Source: Streptomyces sp. Edi4
GTDB lineage: Bacteria; Actinomycetota; Actinomycetes; Streptomycetales; Streptomycetaceae
Direction: 5' to 3'
NCBI RefSeq assembly: GCF_040253615.1
Contig: NZ_JBEJGY010000004.1
Location: forward strand, 6,200,001-6,264,000
DNA: 64,000 nt
Under the pieces are notes generated by a model. It was not told the origin of the DNA. It ran no database searches and saw only the letters and a program-made list of their open reading frames with translations. Position numbers and translations under genes: made by a program. Below are positions 25,728 to 33,700 of the stretch, one piece after another (position 1 is the stretch's first letter; the number at the start of each line of letters is the position of its first letter).

Positions 25728-26324
25728 ATGGACCCCATGGCGAAGACCGGTACGACGACCCAGGGGCTGCGCGCGGCGATCGAGCGCAGCGGCTATTACC
25801 CGGCCCTAGTGGCCGAGGCGGTGGAGGCCGCAGTCGGCGGCGAGCCCATCGCGTCGTACCTGGTGCACCAGGAAACCACCTTCGACGCCAACGAGGTGCG
25901 CCGCCATGTGACGGTCCTCGTGCTCACGGACAACCGTTTCATCGTCAGCCACACCGACGAGCAGAACGCCGACACCACCTCCCCCACCCCGTACGCGACC
26001 ACCTCCACGGAGTCCGTCAAGCTCGGCCGGATCTCCTCGGTCGTGGTGAGCCGCGTCGTCGCCAACCCCGAGTCGTACACGCCCGGCACCCTGCCCCGCG
26101 AGGTCGTCCTGACCATCGGCTGGGGCGCCGTCGCGCGGCTCGACCTGGAGCCCGCCGCCTGCGGCGACCCGAACTGCGACGCGGATCACGGCTACACCGG
26201 CAATTCGACCGCCGACGACCTGAGCCTGCGCGTCAGCGAGGCCGGAGACGGCCCCGACACGGTCCGTGGGACCCTGGCCTTCGCCCAGGCGCTCTCCGAG
26301 GCGACCGCGGCGACCGGCCGCTGA
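25728..26324 (+). CDS. DUF5998 family protein
   Basis: A 198-residue cytoplasmic protein of the actinobacterial DUF5998 family, without known function. It is globular with a conserved TFDANEVRRHVTVLVLTDNRF core and a Cys pair (ACGDPNCDADH) that could bind a metal. Both ATG 25728 and ATG 25737 are in frame; GGGAG lies six bases before 25728, favouring it. Its stop shares one base with the start of the phosphodiesterase gene (TGATG), so both are translated together. Confidence 0.87.
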   Translation: MDPMAKTGTTTQGLRAAIERSGYYPALVAEAVEAAVGGEPIASYLVHQETTFDANEVRRHVTVLVLTDNRFIVSHTDEQNADTTSPTPYATTSTESVKLGRISSVVVSRVVANPESYTPGTLPREVVLTIGWGAVARLDLEPAACGDPNCDADHGYTGNSTADDLSLRVSEAGDGPDTVRGTLAFAQALSEATAATGR

Positions 26325-27511
26325 TGGCACAGCCGGCCTGGCAGGACCCCGAACCCCTCGCCCTGGACACCGCGCCCGTCCCCGAGTACGGCACCGGATC
26401 GCTCGCCGACCTGCTGCCCACCCTCGTGGCGGGCCAGGGCGTACCCGGGTTCGAACAGCGCATCGGCGCTCTCGCGCCCGCCGACCGCAACTGCGTCTTC
26501 CTCATCGACGGCCTCGGCTGGGAACAGATCAAGGCCCACCCCGACGAGGCGCCCTATCTGCACTCCCTGCTCGCCACCTCGCGCGGCGGCACGGGCCGGC
26601 CCATAACCGCCGGATTCCCCGCCACCACGGCGACCTCGCTCGCCTCGGTCGGCACGGGTCTTCCCCCCGGCGAGCACGGCCTGCCCGGCTACACCGTGCG
26701 CGACCCGGAGGCCGGCGAGCTGATGAACCAGCTCCGCTGGAAGCCGTGGACCGACCCGCACGTCTGGCAGCCCCACCCCACCGTCTTCCAGCTCGCCGAC
26801 CGGGCCGGCGTGCACACCGCCCAGGTGTCATCGCCGGACTTCGAGCACACCCCGCTCACCAAGGTCGCGCTCAGCGGCGGCACCTTCCGGGGCAAGCTCT
26901 CCGGCGAGGAGCGCATGGACCTCGCGGCGGCCCAACTCGCGGCGGGGGACCGGTCGTTGGTCTACACCTACTACTCCGAAGTGGACGGCAAGGGCCACCG
27001 CTTCGGCGTCGACTCGGACGCCTGGCGCGGCCAGCTGATGTACGTCGACCGGCTCGCCCAGCGCCTGGCCGAACAGCTCCCGCCCCGCGCGGCCCTGTAC
27101 ATCACCGCCGACCACGGCATGATCGACATCCCCTTCGACGAGCAGTCCCGGATCGACTTCGACGAGGACTGGGAGCTGCGCGCGGGCGTCGCCCTGCTCG
27201 GCGGCGAGGGCCGGGCCCGCCATGTGTACGCGGTGCCGGGCGCCGCTCCGGACGTGCTGACCTGCTGGCGCGAGGTGCTGGGCGAGCAGTTCTGGGTGGC
27301 GAGCCGCGACGAGGCGATCGCCGCGGGCTGGTTCGGCCCGCACATCGACGAGCGGGTGTACGGCCGGATCGGCGACGTGGTGGCAGCCGCCCACGACGAC
27401 GTCGTCATCACCGCGTCGCGGCGCGAGCCCCACGAGTCCCTGATGGTCGGCAACCACGGGTCGATGACCCCGGTGGAACAGCTCGTACCGCTCCTCGAAG
27501 TACGCTCGTAA
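26324..27511 (+). CDS. Alkaline-phosphatase-superfamily phosphodiesterase
   Basis: A 395-residue nucleotide pyrophosphatase/type I phosphodiesterase-like hydrolase. Metal ligands are seen as LIDGLGW, the nucleophile Thr in GFPATTATS, and DGKGHRFG, ITADHGMID and GNHGSM, which fit the two-zinc site of the superfamily. No signal peptide or membrane span is present, so it is probably cytoplasmic. It is coupled to the DUF5998 gene upstream (TGATG) and followed by tdk 37 bases later. Candidate substrates are nucleotides or other phosphodiesters. Confidence 0.9.
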   Translation: MAQPAWQDPEPLALDTAPVPEYGTGSLADLLPTLVAGQGVPGFEQRIGALAPADRNCVFLIDGLGWEQIKAHPDEAPYLHSLLATSRGGTGRPITAGFPATTATSLASVGTGLPPGEHGLPGYTVRDPEAGELMNQLRWKPWTDPHVWQPHPTVFQLADRAGVHTAQVSSPDFEHTPLTKVALSGGTFRGKLSGEERMDLAAAQLAAGDRSLVYTYYSEVDGKGHRFGVDSDAWRGQLMYVDRLAQRLAEQLPPRAALYITADHGMIDIPFDEQSRIDFDEDWELRAGVALLGGEGRARHVYAVPGAAPDVLTCWREVLGEQFWVASRDEAIAAGWFGPHIDERVYGRIGDVVAAAHDDVVITASRREPHESLMVGNHGSMTPVEQLVPLLEVRS

Positions 27512-27548
27512 CACCCTCCCCACAGATCTGAAAGGCCGTCACCCTCCC

Positions 27549-28200
27549 ATGCCCGAGCTGGTGTTCTTCTCCGGAACGATGGACTGCGGAAAGAGCACCC
27601 TCGCTCTTCAGATCGAGCACAACCGCTCGGCGCGCGGGCTCCAGGGCATGATCTTCACCCGGGACGACCGGGCGGGCACGGGCAAGCTCTCCTCCCGGCT
27701 CGGCCTGGTGACCGACGCCGTCGAGGCCGCCGACGGCTTCGACTTCTACGCCCATCTCGTCGCCCACCTCTCCCAGGGCGGACGCTGCGACTACGTCATC
27801 GCGGACGAGGCCCAGTTCCTCGCGCCCGACCAGATCGACCAGCTCGCCCGGGTCGTCGACGACCTCGAACTCGACGTCTTCGCCTTCGGCATCAGCCACC
27901 GACTTCCGCTCCAAGCTCTTCCCCGGCTCCCAGCGCCTGGTCGAACTCGCCGACCGGGTCGAGGTGTTGCAGGTCGAGGCGCTGTGCTGGTGCGGCGCCC
28001 GCGCCACGCACAACGCCCGCACCATCGGCGGCCAGATGGTCGTCGAGGGCGCCCAGGTCGTCATCGGCGACGTCAACCAGGCGGCGGACGAGATCGGGTA
28101 CGAGGTGCTGTGCCGGCGCCATCACCGCCGGCGGATGACGAGCGCGTCGGCGCGGGCGGCGGCGCTCTCACCGGACGTGCTGCCGGTCGCCTCCGCCTGA
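27549..28200 (+). pseudogene. tdk: Thymidine kinase, broken by one extra G at 27895
   Basis: A type II thymidine kinase that would phosphorylate thymidine with ATP. The Walker A is GTMDCGKST and the catalytic Glu lies in ADEAQFLAPD. After FAFGI the frame slips: removing the G at 27895 turns ATC-AGC-C-ACC into ATC-ACC-ACC and restores the family sequence GITTDFRSKLFPGSQRL through the zinc-binding cysteines (LCWCGARATHNAR, LCRRHH) to a stop at 28198-28200. The repaired protein has 216 residues, normal for the family. As given, the first frame runs on to 28265 with unrelated sequence. It is a real lesion, a sequencing error, or (less likely) a programmed shift. Confidence 0.87.
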
Positions 28201-28335
28201 ACCCGGCGACGCCGCCGCCCGCGCCCTTCCGGGGGCGCCGCCGTGCTCGGGGGGCCAACCCGTAGGGGCCGTACGGGGGTTGGGCCAGGGTCCTGCCCGA
28301 TGGGCCGTGGGGTCGCGCCGGGCGAGCATCGAGCC

Positions 28336-28923
28336 ATGACACCTCGCACGTACGCCACCGCCGCCCCCGCCCTGCTCGCCGGGTACGGCCTCGTCCGGAT
28401 GTCCGGCGAGGCCGCGCGGAGCCCCGGTGTCCTGTGGACCACGGGACACCTTCTGCTGCTCGCCTCGCTCGCCCTGTTCGTGCCCGTGGTCCTCGGGCTG
28501 CGCCGCCGGACCGCGCACCCGGGTGCCGCCTCGGCCGCCGCCGCCGTCGCGCTGCTCGGCATCGCCGCCGGGATCGTCCAGGCGGCGATCGACCTGGAAG
28601 TCGGCCTGCGGGCCCAGGACCGCGCCGGCATGGACGCGCTCTTCCTGGCGGTCAAGGCGCATCCCGGCGTGACGCCCGCCGTGTACACGGTGGGGCCGCT
28701 GCTCTTCTACATCGGTCTGCTGGCCCTGCTCGTGACGCGCGCCCTCGCCCGGCCCGCCAAGGCGGGTCGTTGGCTCCCCCCGGTGCTCGTCCTGGCCGGT
28801 ACCGCCGTGATGTCCCTCAGCCTGGACCTCATGGCGCTCGGCGCGCTGTGCTTCTGGCTGGCGCTGGCACCGATCCCCGGGCTCAAGGGGTTGGCCGAGG
28901 TCCCCCGGAGCGAACAGCACTGA
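28336..28923 (+). CDS. Small polytopic membrane protein, unknown function
   Basis: A 195-residue protein with about six hydrophobic segments (for example LLLLASLALFVPVVLGL, AAAAVALLGIAAGIVQAAI, VGPLLFYIGLLALLVT) and little else. I do not recognise a family with confidence; it resembles the many DUF-type four- to six-span proteins of Streptomyces. ATG at 28336 is the first in frame after the tdk end. The next gene is on the other strand. Confidence 0.75.
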   Translation: MTPRTYATAAPALLAGYGLVRMSGEAARSPGVLWTTGHLLLLASLALFVPVVLGLRRRTAHPGAASAAAAVALLGIAAGIVQAAIDLEVGLRAQDRAGMDALFLAVKAHPGVTPAVYTVGPLLFYIGLLALLVTRALARPAKAGRWLPPVLVLAGTAVMSLSLDLMALGALCFWLALAPIPGLKGLAEVPRSEQH

Positions 28924-28998
28924 CCGGGCGCGGGGTCGGCGCAACTGGCTGCGGCGGACCGGCTGTTCACCTCCCTGGAGCGTCAGCGGCGCACCTTC

Positions 28999-29063
28999 CT
29001 GGACACCGTTCGGGCCGGACGCCCTGGACACCGTTCGGGCCGGCCACCCTGGACACCGGCCGG
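28999..29063. repeat. 25-bp tandem repeat, two full and one partial copies
   Basis: CTGGACACCGTTCGGGCCGG occurs at 28999-29018 and 29024-29043 (period 25), and a truncated third copy begins at 29049. It fills the gap between two convergent genes and partly covers the end region of the VOC gene. No function is apparent. Confidence 0.8.
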
Positions 29064-29064
29064 G

Positions 29065-29838
29065 TCAGCCGCCCGACCGCAGAAGCGTGAACACGGCGCC
29101 CTCGGGGTCGGCGACCATCGCGACCCGGCCGCTCGCGGTCGTGTGCGGCTCGGTGAGCACCCGGCCGCCGAGGCCGGCCACCCGGGCCGCGGCCGCGTCG
29201 ACGTCGGCGGCCTCGAAGTACGTCATCCAGTGCGCCCCCTTGTCGCGCGGCAGGGCGCTGCCCACGCCGTGCAGCGAGGCGACCGGATGGCCGTCCAGGC
29301 ACAGGCGCACATGGTCGGGGTCGGCCCCGGCCGCCGGCTCCATGGCGTAGCCGAACACCGCCTGGTAGAACTTGCCGACCGCCGAGGTCTCGCGCGTGAC
29401 CAGCTCGTTCCAGGCCGGGGTGCCGGGCGGGCCCGCGACGACGGCGCCGAGGTGCGCGCCGCCCTGCCAGACGCCGAACACGGCGCCCGCCGGGTCCGAG
29501 GCGATCGCCATCCGGCCCGCCTCACCGGCGTCGAGCGGACCGACGCCGACCGTGCCGCCGCAGTGCCGGATCGACTCGGCCGTCGCGTCCGCGTCATCGG
29601 TCGCCAAATAGGTGGTCCAGGCGATCGGCAGATGCCGGTCGGGGGGCAACTGGCCGATCCCGGCGACCTCCTTGCCGTCGAGCAGGGCGCGGACGTAGGG
29701 GCCGAGCTGCTGCGGGCCGGGGCGGAACTCCCAGCCGAACAGCGCGCCGTAGAACTCCTGGGTCGCGGCCAGACCGTGCACCATGAGACTCACCCAGCAA
29801 GGTGTGCCAGGTGTGCGCCGGGTCTCCGACTGGGTCAT
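29065..29838 (-). CDS. Two-domain VOC (glyoxalase-like) protein
   Basis: A 257-residue protein of two tandem VOC domains, roughly residues 11-125 and 130-255. Each shows an aromatic-rich entry strand (FYGALFGWEF, FYQAVFGYAM) and a metal-binding type D-P-x-G-AVF ending (ASDPAGAVFGVWQ, VADPEGAVFTLL). In this family such proteins are hydroxylases, dioxygenases, bleomycin-type drug-binding proteins or unknown. The ATG at 29838 is preferred over one further up because a strong GAGGAG site stands just before it. The substrate cannot be assigned. Confidence 0.9.
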   Translation of the reverse strand: MTQSETRRTPGTPCWVSLMVHGLAATQEFYGALFGWEFRPGPQQLGPYVRALLDGKEVAGIGQLPPDRHLPIAWTTYLATDDADATAESIRHCGGTVGVGPLDAGEAGRMAIASDPAGAVFGVWQGGAHLGAVVAGPPGTPAWNELVTRETSAVGKFYQAVFGYAMEPAAGADPDHVRLCLDGHPVASLHGVGSALPRDKGAHWMTYFEAADVDAAAARVAGLGGRVLTEPHTTASGRVAMVADPEGAVFTLLRSGG

Positions 29839-30077
29839 CGTCACTCTCTCCTCGGCCGTCGCCATACTGCTGCTGGGAGGTGCGGTTGAAGTACCCGCGC
29901 ACCCGGGCCGATGCTTCCACCCCCATGGCCCCGGCGCGCCCCGGCCGCGCCGCGTGTGGCGCGTTCCCGCAGGAGGATGCCCCCTTTGAGGCGCCTCACG
30001 CTTCCCGGGGCTCCCTCCTGCTCCCCCGGCTCCTCCTGGTCTTACGTCGCGGACGGCCGCTGCGCGAGGATGACCCC

Positions 30078-30926
30078 ATGAACGCCATCATCACCGCATC
30101 CGAACTGACCGCCGCCGTGGCGGGCCCGCGACCGCCGGTCCTGCTCGATGTCCGCTGGCAGCTGAGCCTGGCCAAGGCGTCGGGCGACGCGCCCTTCGAC
30201 GGCCGGGCCGAGTACGCGGCGGGCCACCTTCCCGGCGCCGTGTTCGTGGACCTCGACACCGAACTGGCCGGGCCGCCCGGGGCCGGCGGCCGCCACCCGC
30301 TTCCGGACGTGGCCGAATTCGGCCGGGTGATGCGCGGCGCGGGCGTGTCGGCGCGTACCCCGGTCGTGGTCTACGACGGCGGGCAGGGCTGGGCCGCGGC
30401 CCGCGCCTGGTGGCTGCTGCGCTGGACCGGCCACGGTGACGTCCGGGTGCTCGACGGCGGGCTCGCCGCCTGGACGGGCCCGCTGTCCACCGAGATCCCG
30501 GCGCCCGCCGAGGGCGATTTCCGACCCGAGCCGGGCGCCGTGGCACTGCTGGACGCGGACGGCGCGGCCGCGCTGGCGCGCTCGGGGGTGCTGCTCGACG
30601 CGCGGGCGGGGGAGCGCTACCGAGGGGATGTCGAGCCCATCGACCGGGTGGGCGGCCACATCCCGGGCGCCCTTTCGGCGCCGACCACCGAGAACGTGGG
30701 CCCCGACGGACGCTTCCTGCCCGCGGCCGAACTGGCCGCGCGTTTCAAGGCCCTTGGGGCGGCCGACACCGAAGTCGGCGTCTACTGCGGTTCGGGGGTC
30801 TCGGGCGCGCACGAGGTGCTGGCCCTCGCGGTGGCGGGGATCCCGGCCGCGCTGTACGCCGGCTCGTGGTCCCAGTGGTCGAGCGACGAGTCCCGGCCGG
30901 TGGCGACGGGACCCGACCCGCGGTAG
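30078..30926 (+). CDS. Rhodanese-type sulfurtransferase (SseA-like)
   Basis: A 282-residue protein of two rhodanese domains that moves a sulfane sulfur. The N-terminal domain is the structural one (LDVRWQL...), and the C-terminal one holds the catalytic cysteine in VYCGSGVSGAHEVL. The loop GAGGRHPLP and the DVRWQL motif are typical of 3-mercaptopyruvate/thiosulfate sulfurtransferases. The ATG at 30078 has GAGGA eight bases upstream. It is divergent from the VOC gene and converges with sepH. Confidence 0.92.
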   Translation: MNAIITASELTAAVAGPRPPVLLDVRWQLSLAKASGDAPFDGRAEYAAGHLPGAVFVDLDTELAGPPGAGGRHPLPDVAEFGRVMRGAGVSARTPVVVYDGGQGWAAARAWWLLRWTGHGDVRVLDGGLAAWTGPLSTEIPAPAEGDFRPEPGAVALLDADGAAALARSGVLLDARAGERYRGDVEPIDRVGGHIPGALSAPTTENVGPDGRFLPAAELAARFKALGAADTEVGVYCGSGVSGAHEVLALAVAGIPAALYAGSWSQWSSDESRPVATGPDPR

Positions 30927-30938
30927 CCGGGGGAGATT

Positions 30939-31012
30939 GGCCCGCCGTGCCGGGCGGGCCGACGCGCCGGGCACCCGTGGGGGCGGCGCGCCGCCCCGCC
31001 TCCACGGGAACA
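30939..31012. terminator. Hairpins between the rhodanese gene and sepH
   Basis: GGCCCGCC/GGCGGGCC at 30939-30960 and a longer dyad around CCCGTGG...CCACGGG (about 30974-31012) lie between two convergent genes and can end both transcripts. Confidence 0.55.
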
Positions 31013-31023
31013 TCCGGGGACTT

Positions 31024-32106
31024 CTAGTCCTGCTTCTTCCTGCGCGTCCCGAACACGATCTCGTCCCAGCTGGGGACGGCCGCCCTGCGTCCGGGGCGCA
31101 CCCCGTCGGCCTCGGCCTGGCGGTCGGTGGTCCCGGTCAGCCGGTCCCGGTGGCCGGCCACCGTGCGCGGCATGAGGACGTCCGCGTACGCGGCGCCCGC
31201 ACCCGCCGAAGCGGCCGGCGCGGGCGGCTCCTCGACCTCGGACTCGGTGTCCGGCGCGGTCTCGGACGGTTCCGGCGGGGCGGACGGGCGCTCAGGGACG
31301 ACCAGGTCGCCCCGGAAGCTCGGCACCGCTTCGAGCAGGCTGGTCAGCGAATCGCTCTCGTCGGCCACCACGGGCTCGGGCGGCGGCGCCGGCCGCTCCA
31401 ACTGGCGGTCGAGGGCCCGGTCGAGCGGCCGATCGAGGGACCGGTCGAGGGCGCGGTCGAGCGGCCGGTCCCTCGGCAGCCGGGCGATCCTCGGCACGAA
31501 CGGGAAGCTGGGCTCCGGCACCGAGGTGATGGTGTCGTCGGACTCGCCGATCAGCGAGCGGGCCTCGTCGTCGACGGCCTGCACGAGTCGGCGCGGCGGG
31601 TCGTAGGTCCAGCTCGCGGAGTGCGGCTCGCCCGCGACCAAGTAGACGAGCAGGACTTCCCACGTGCCGTCGTCGCGGCGCCAGGAGTCCCACTGGACGC
31701 TCTCCTTGTCGGCGCCGCGCAGCAGCAGACGCTCCTGCACCGCCTCGCCGAGCTGGGGTCCGGTGTTCTCGCCGGGACGGCGCACGGGGGTCTTGCGCGC
31801 CCGCTCCGCCATGAAGGCGCGCTCCGCGAGGACGGGGCCTTCGAAGCGGCGTACGCGCTCGACCGGGATGCCGGCGAACTGGGCGACCTCCTCGGCGGAG
31901 GCACCGGCTCGTATCCGTGCCTGGATGTCGCGCGGGCGGAGGTGGCTCTCCACCTCGATCTCGATCTGGCCGAGACGGGCACGGTCGTTGCGCACGGCGG
32001 CCCGGAGCCGCTCGTCGATCGGAAGCGTGTACTCCGTGCTGTCCGCAGCCTTGAGCACCAGTCGTGTGCCGTCGTTGGAGACGGCCACGACACGCAGTTC
32101 GGGCAT
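31024..32106 (-). CDS. sepH: Septation protein SepH
   Basis: A 360-residue protein of the DUF3071/SepH family, a cell-division factor in Streptomyces that stimulates FtsZ assembly. The N-terminal domain (MPELRVVAVSNDGTRLVLKA...) includes the helix-turn-helix-like ARIRAGASAEEVAQFAGIPVERVRRFE. Then comes a tryptophan-rich WDSWRRDDGTWEVLLVY domain and a disordered C-terminal half. The middle holds an unusual LDR repeat series (31390-31475), and the tail ends with the conserved PSWDEIVFGTRRKKQD. The ATG at 32106 is the family start. Its 490-base promoter region is shared with the gene at 32605. Confidence 0.94.
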   Translation of the reverse strand: MPELRVVAVSNDGTRLVLKAADSTEYTLPIDERLRAAVRNDRARLGQIEIEVESHLRPRDIQARIRAGASAEEVAQFAGIPVERVRRFEGPVLAERAFMAERARKTPVRRPGENTGPQLGEAVQERLLLRGADKESVQWDSWRRDDGTWEVLLVYLVAGEPHSASWTYDPPRRLVQAVDDEARSLIGESDDTITSVPEPSFPFVPRIARLPRDRPLDRALDRSLDRPLDRALDRQLERPAPPPEPVVADESDSLTSLLEAVPSFRGDLVVPERPSAPPEPSETAPDTESEVEEPPAPAASAGAGAAYADVLMPRTVAGHRDRLTGTTDRQAEADGVRPGRRAAVPSWDEIVFGTRRKKQD

Positions 32107-32604
32107 GGGGACCTCCCGGGTGGTGCCTGCCGACGTCACGTGCGTCGCTGCTTCCGCTAGTCGAGTGTGGCCTGCCCGGGTGCAGCCTGCCACAACATTG
32201 CCGAGTTGCCCGGCGTGTCGGGCATGGGCCCTGGAACGCCGCTGTGGCACGGTTACCTGTTTCACAACGCAGGGTGACCGAGTTGGTCACTCTGTGCAGC
32301 AGGCGCCCGTGCGGTGCCGCGGCGCCGCCGGTTCGAGTGCCGCGTTCGGCCCCCTCCCGTAGTCCCGGGTACCCGTGTGGGACCGGGGCCCAGGGCTCGC
32401 CACAGTACTCCATTCGGGCCACCGGGGTGGACCGGCACGCCGCCGAAGTTCTCCCTGGGTACGGGAGTTGAGCCTGCCCCCGCGGGGACGTTCCAGGCAC
32501 CCACGTGTCCTGCTTCACACAATCCCCAAAACCGGAACTAATCCTTTCGCTCAAATGTCCTTTCCCAGTGCAAGACGGAACAGAAGGGCGAACAAGGACT
32601 GGGC
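32107..32604. other. Long gene-free divergent region between sepH and a membrane-protein gene
   Basis: About 500 bases without a gene. It should hold the promoters of sepH and of the gene at 32605. A short dyad, GTGACC at 32274-32279 and GGTCAC at 32285-32290 with a five-base spacer, is the clearest possible operator. The GGTTCGAGTGCC near 32328 looks like a tRNA T-arm but no tRNA can be folded. No small ORF has convincing support. Confidence 0.6.
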
Positions 32605-33690
32605 ATGAGTGACAAGCCGGACACCGGTACGGATGAGAAGAAGCGCATCGATCTGAGCGTGCCTCAAGTGGCGGGCAGCGCGCTGGCGGCGGTCGCCGCG
32701 GCGGTGCTCGCCTCGACCCTCGGCGTGTACGGCACGTTCATCGGCGCCGGTGTCGTGAGCGTGGTCGCCACCTGCGGCGGCACCGTCTTCCAGCACTTCT
32801 TCAAACGGACCGGCGAGCAGTTGCGGGAAGTGACGGTCCAGGCCAAGTCGGGCGCGCGGCAGGTGCCGGTGGTCTCCCCGTACAAACGCGGCCGCGACCG
32901 GACGGCGCCGCCGCCCCCGGTGGACGCCGAACGGACCCAGCTCCTTGGCCGACCCGATCCCGCCGACGCCGAACGGACCCAGCTCCTGGGCCAGGTCGAC
33001 CTCGACGCCGGCCGCACGCACCTGTTGCCCCGCGCGGACGCCGACCGGACCCGGCTGCTGAAGACCCTCGGACCGGGGGACCTGCCGCCGGGCGCGGCGC
33101 CGGCCAAGGAGTTCAACGAGGCGAGCGTCCACGGCACCCGGCTGCGCGGCTGGAAGCGGCCGCTGCTGGCGGCGGCCGTCGTCTTCGGGATGTCGATGGG
33201 CGGTATTACGGCGTACGAGCTCATCGCCGGCGGTGAGCTCGGCGGCAACGGCGACGGGACCACCTTGCAGTCCGTGTTCACCGGCGGCGCCGCCAAGCGG
33301 CAGCCCTCGGATCCCGCGCCCGCCGACAGCGGCGATCCGCACAAGCCCTCGCCCGGGGCCGGCACCGGTGGTTCGCCGAGCCCGGGTCGCAGCGGCAAGG
33401 GCGCGGGCGGGGACGGCTCATCGACGGCGGATCCCTCGCGGTCGCCCGCCCCCTCGTCCTCGCCGTCCACGGGCTCCGGTACCGGGCCCGGCTCGGGCTC
33501 CGGCTCCGGCTCCGGTTCCGGCTCCGGCGGGTCCTCGACGGCCCCGACGCCCACCCCGTCCGGCTCCGCCGGTTCGTCGGGCACGGGCTCGTCGGGAGCG
33601 GATTCGTCCGGCACGGCCACGGGGCAGGGCGGCGGCGCCGGCGGGCCCGGCGCCTCCGGCGCGAAGCCCGGGGGCACCCCCGCCCCGTGA
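32605..33690 (+). CDS. Membrane protein with RT(Q/H/R)LL repeats and Gly/Ser/Pro tail
   Basis: A 361-residue protein of unknown function. A first hydrophobic stretch (residues 22-60, with AALAAVAAAVLASTLGVYGTFIGAG) spans the membrane. Residues about 100-155 contain four spaced copies of a DA-x-RT-x-LL motif (DAERTQLL twice, DAGRTHLL, DADRTRLL) that look like phospho-threonine sites. A second span is near residues 185-205. The last ~120 residues are a Ser/Gly/Pro/Thr low-complexity region with a (GSGSGS) run, as in extracellular linkers of bacterial surface proteins. It is alone, transcribed away from sepH. No function can be assigned. Confidence 0.8.
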   Translation: MSDKPDTGTDEKKRIDLSVPQVAGSALAAVAAAVLASTLGVYGTFIGAGVVSVVATCGGTVFQHFFKRTGEQLREVTVQAKSGARQVPVVSPYKRGRDRTAPPPPVDAERTQLLGRPDPADAERTQLLGQVDLDAGRTHLLPRADADRTRLLKTLGPGDLPPGAAPAKEFNEASVHGTRLRGWKRPLLAAAVVFGMSMGGITAYELIAGGELGGNGDGTTLQSVFTGGAAKRQPSDPAPADSGDPHKPSPGAGTGGSPSPGRSGKGAGGDGSSTADPSRSPAPSSSPSTGSGTGPGSGSGSGSGSGSGGSSTAPTPTPSGSAGSSGTGSSGADSSGTATGQGGGAGGPGASGAKPGGTPAP

Positions 33691-33700
33691 CGCCCGCGCC

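Noticed and set aside
28201..28265. Alternative C-terminus of the thymidine kinase in its first frame
   Set aside because: After the extra G the reading is Arg/Pro/Gly-rich and lacks the zinc ligands; the restored frame matches the family.
32320..32345. tRNA-like GGTTCGAGTGCC in the sepH promoter region
   Set aside because: No acceptor stem, D-arm or anticodon arm can be built around it.
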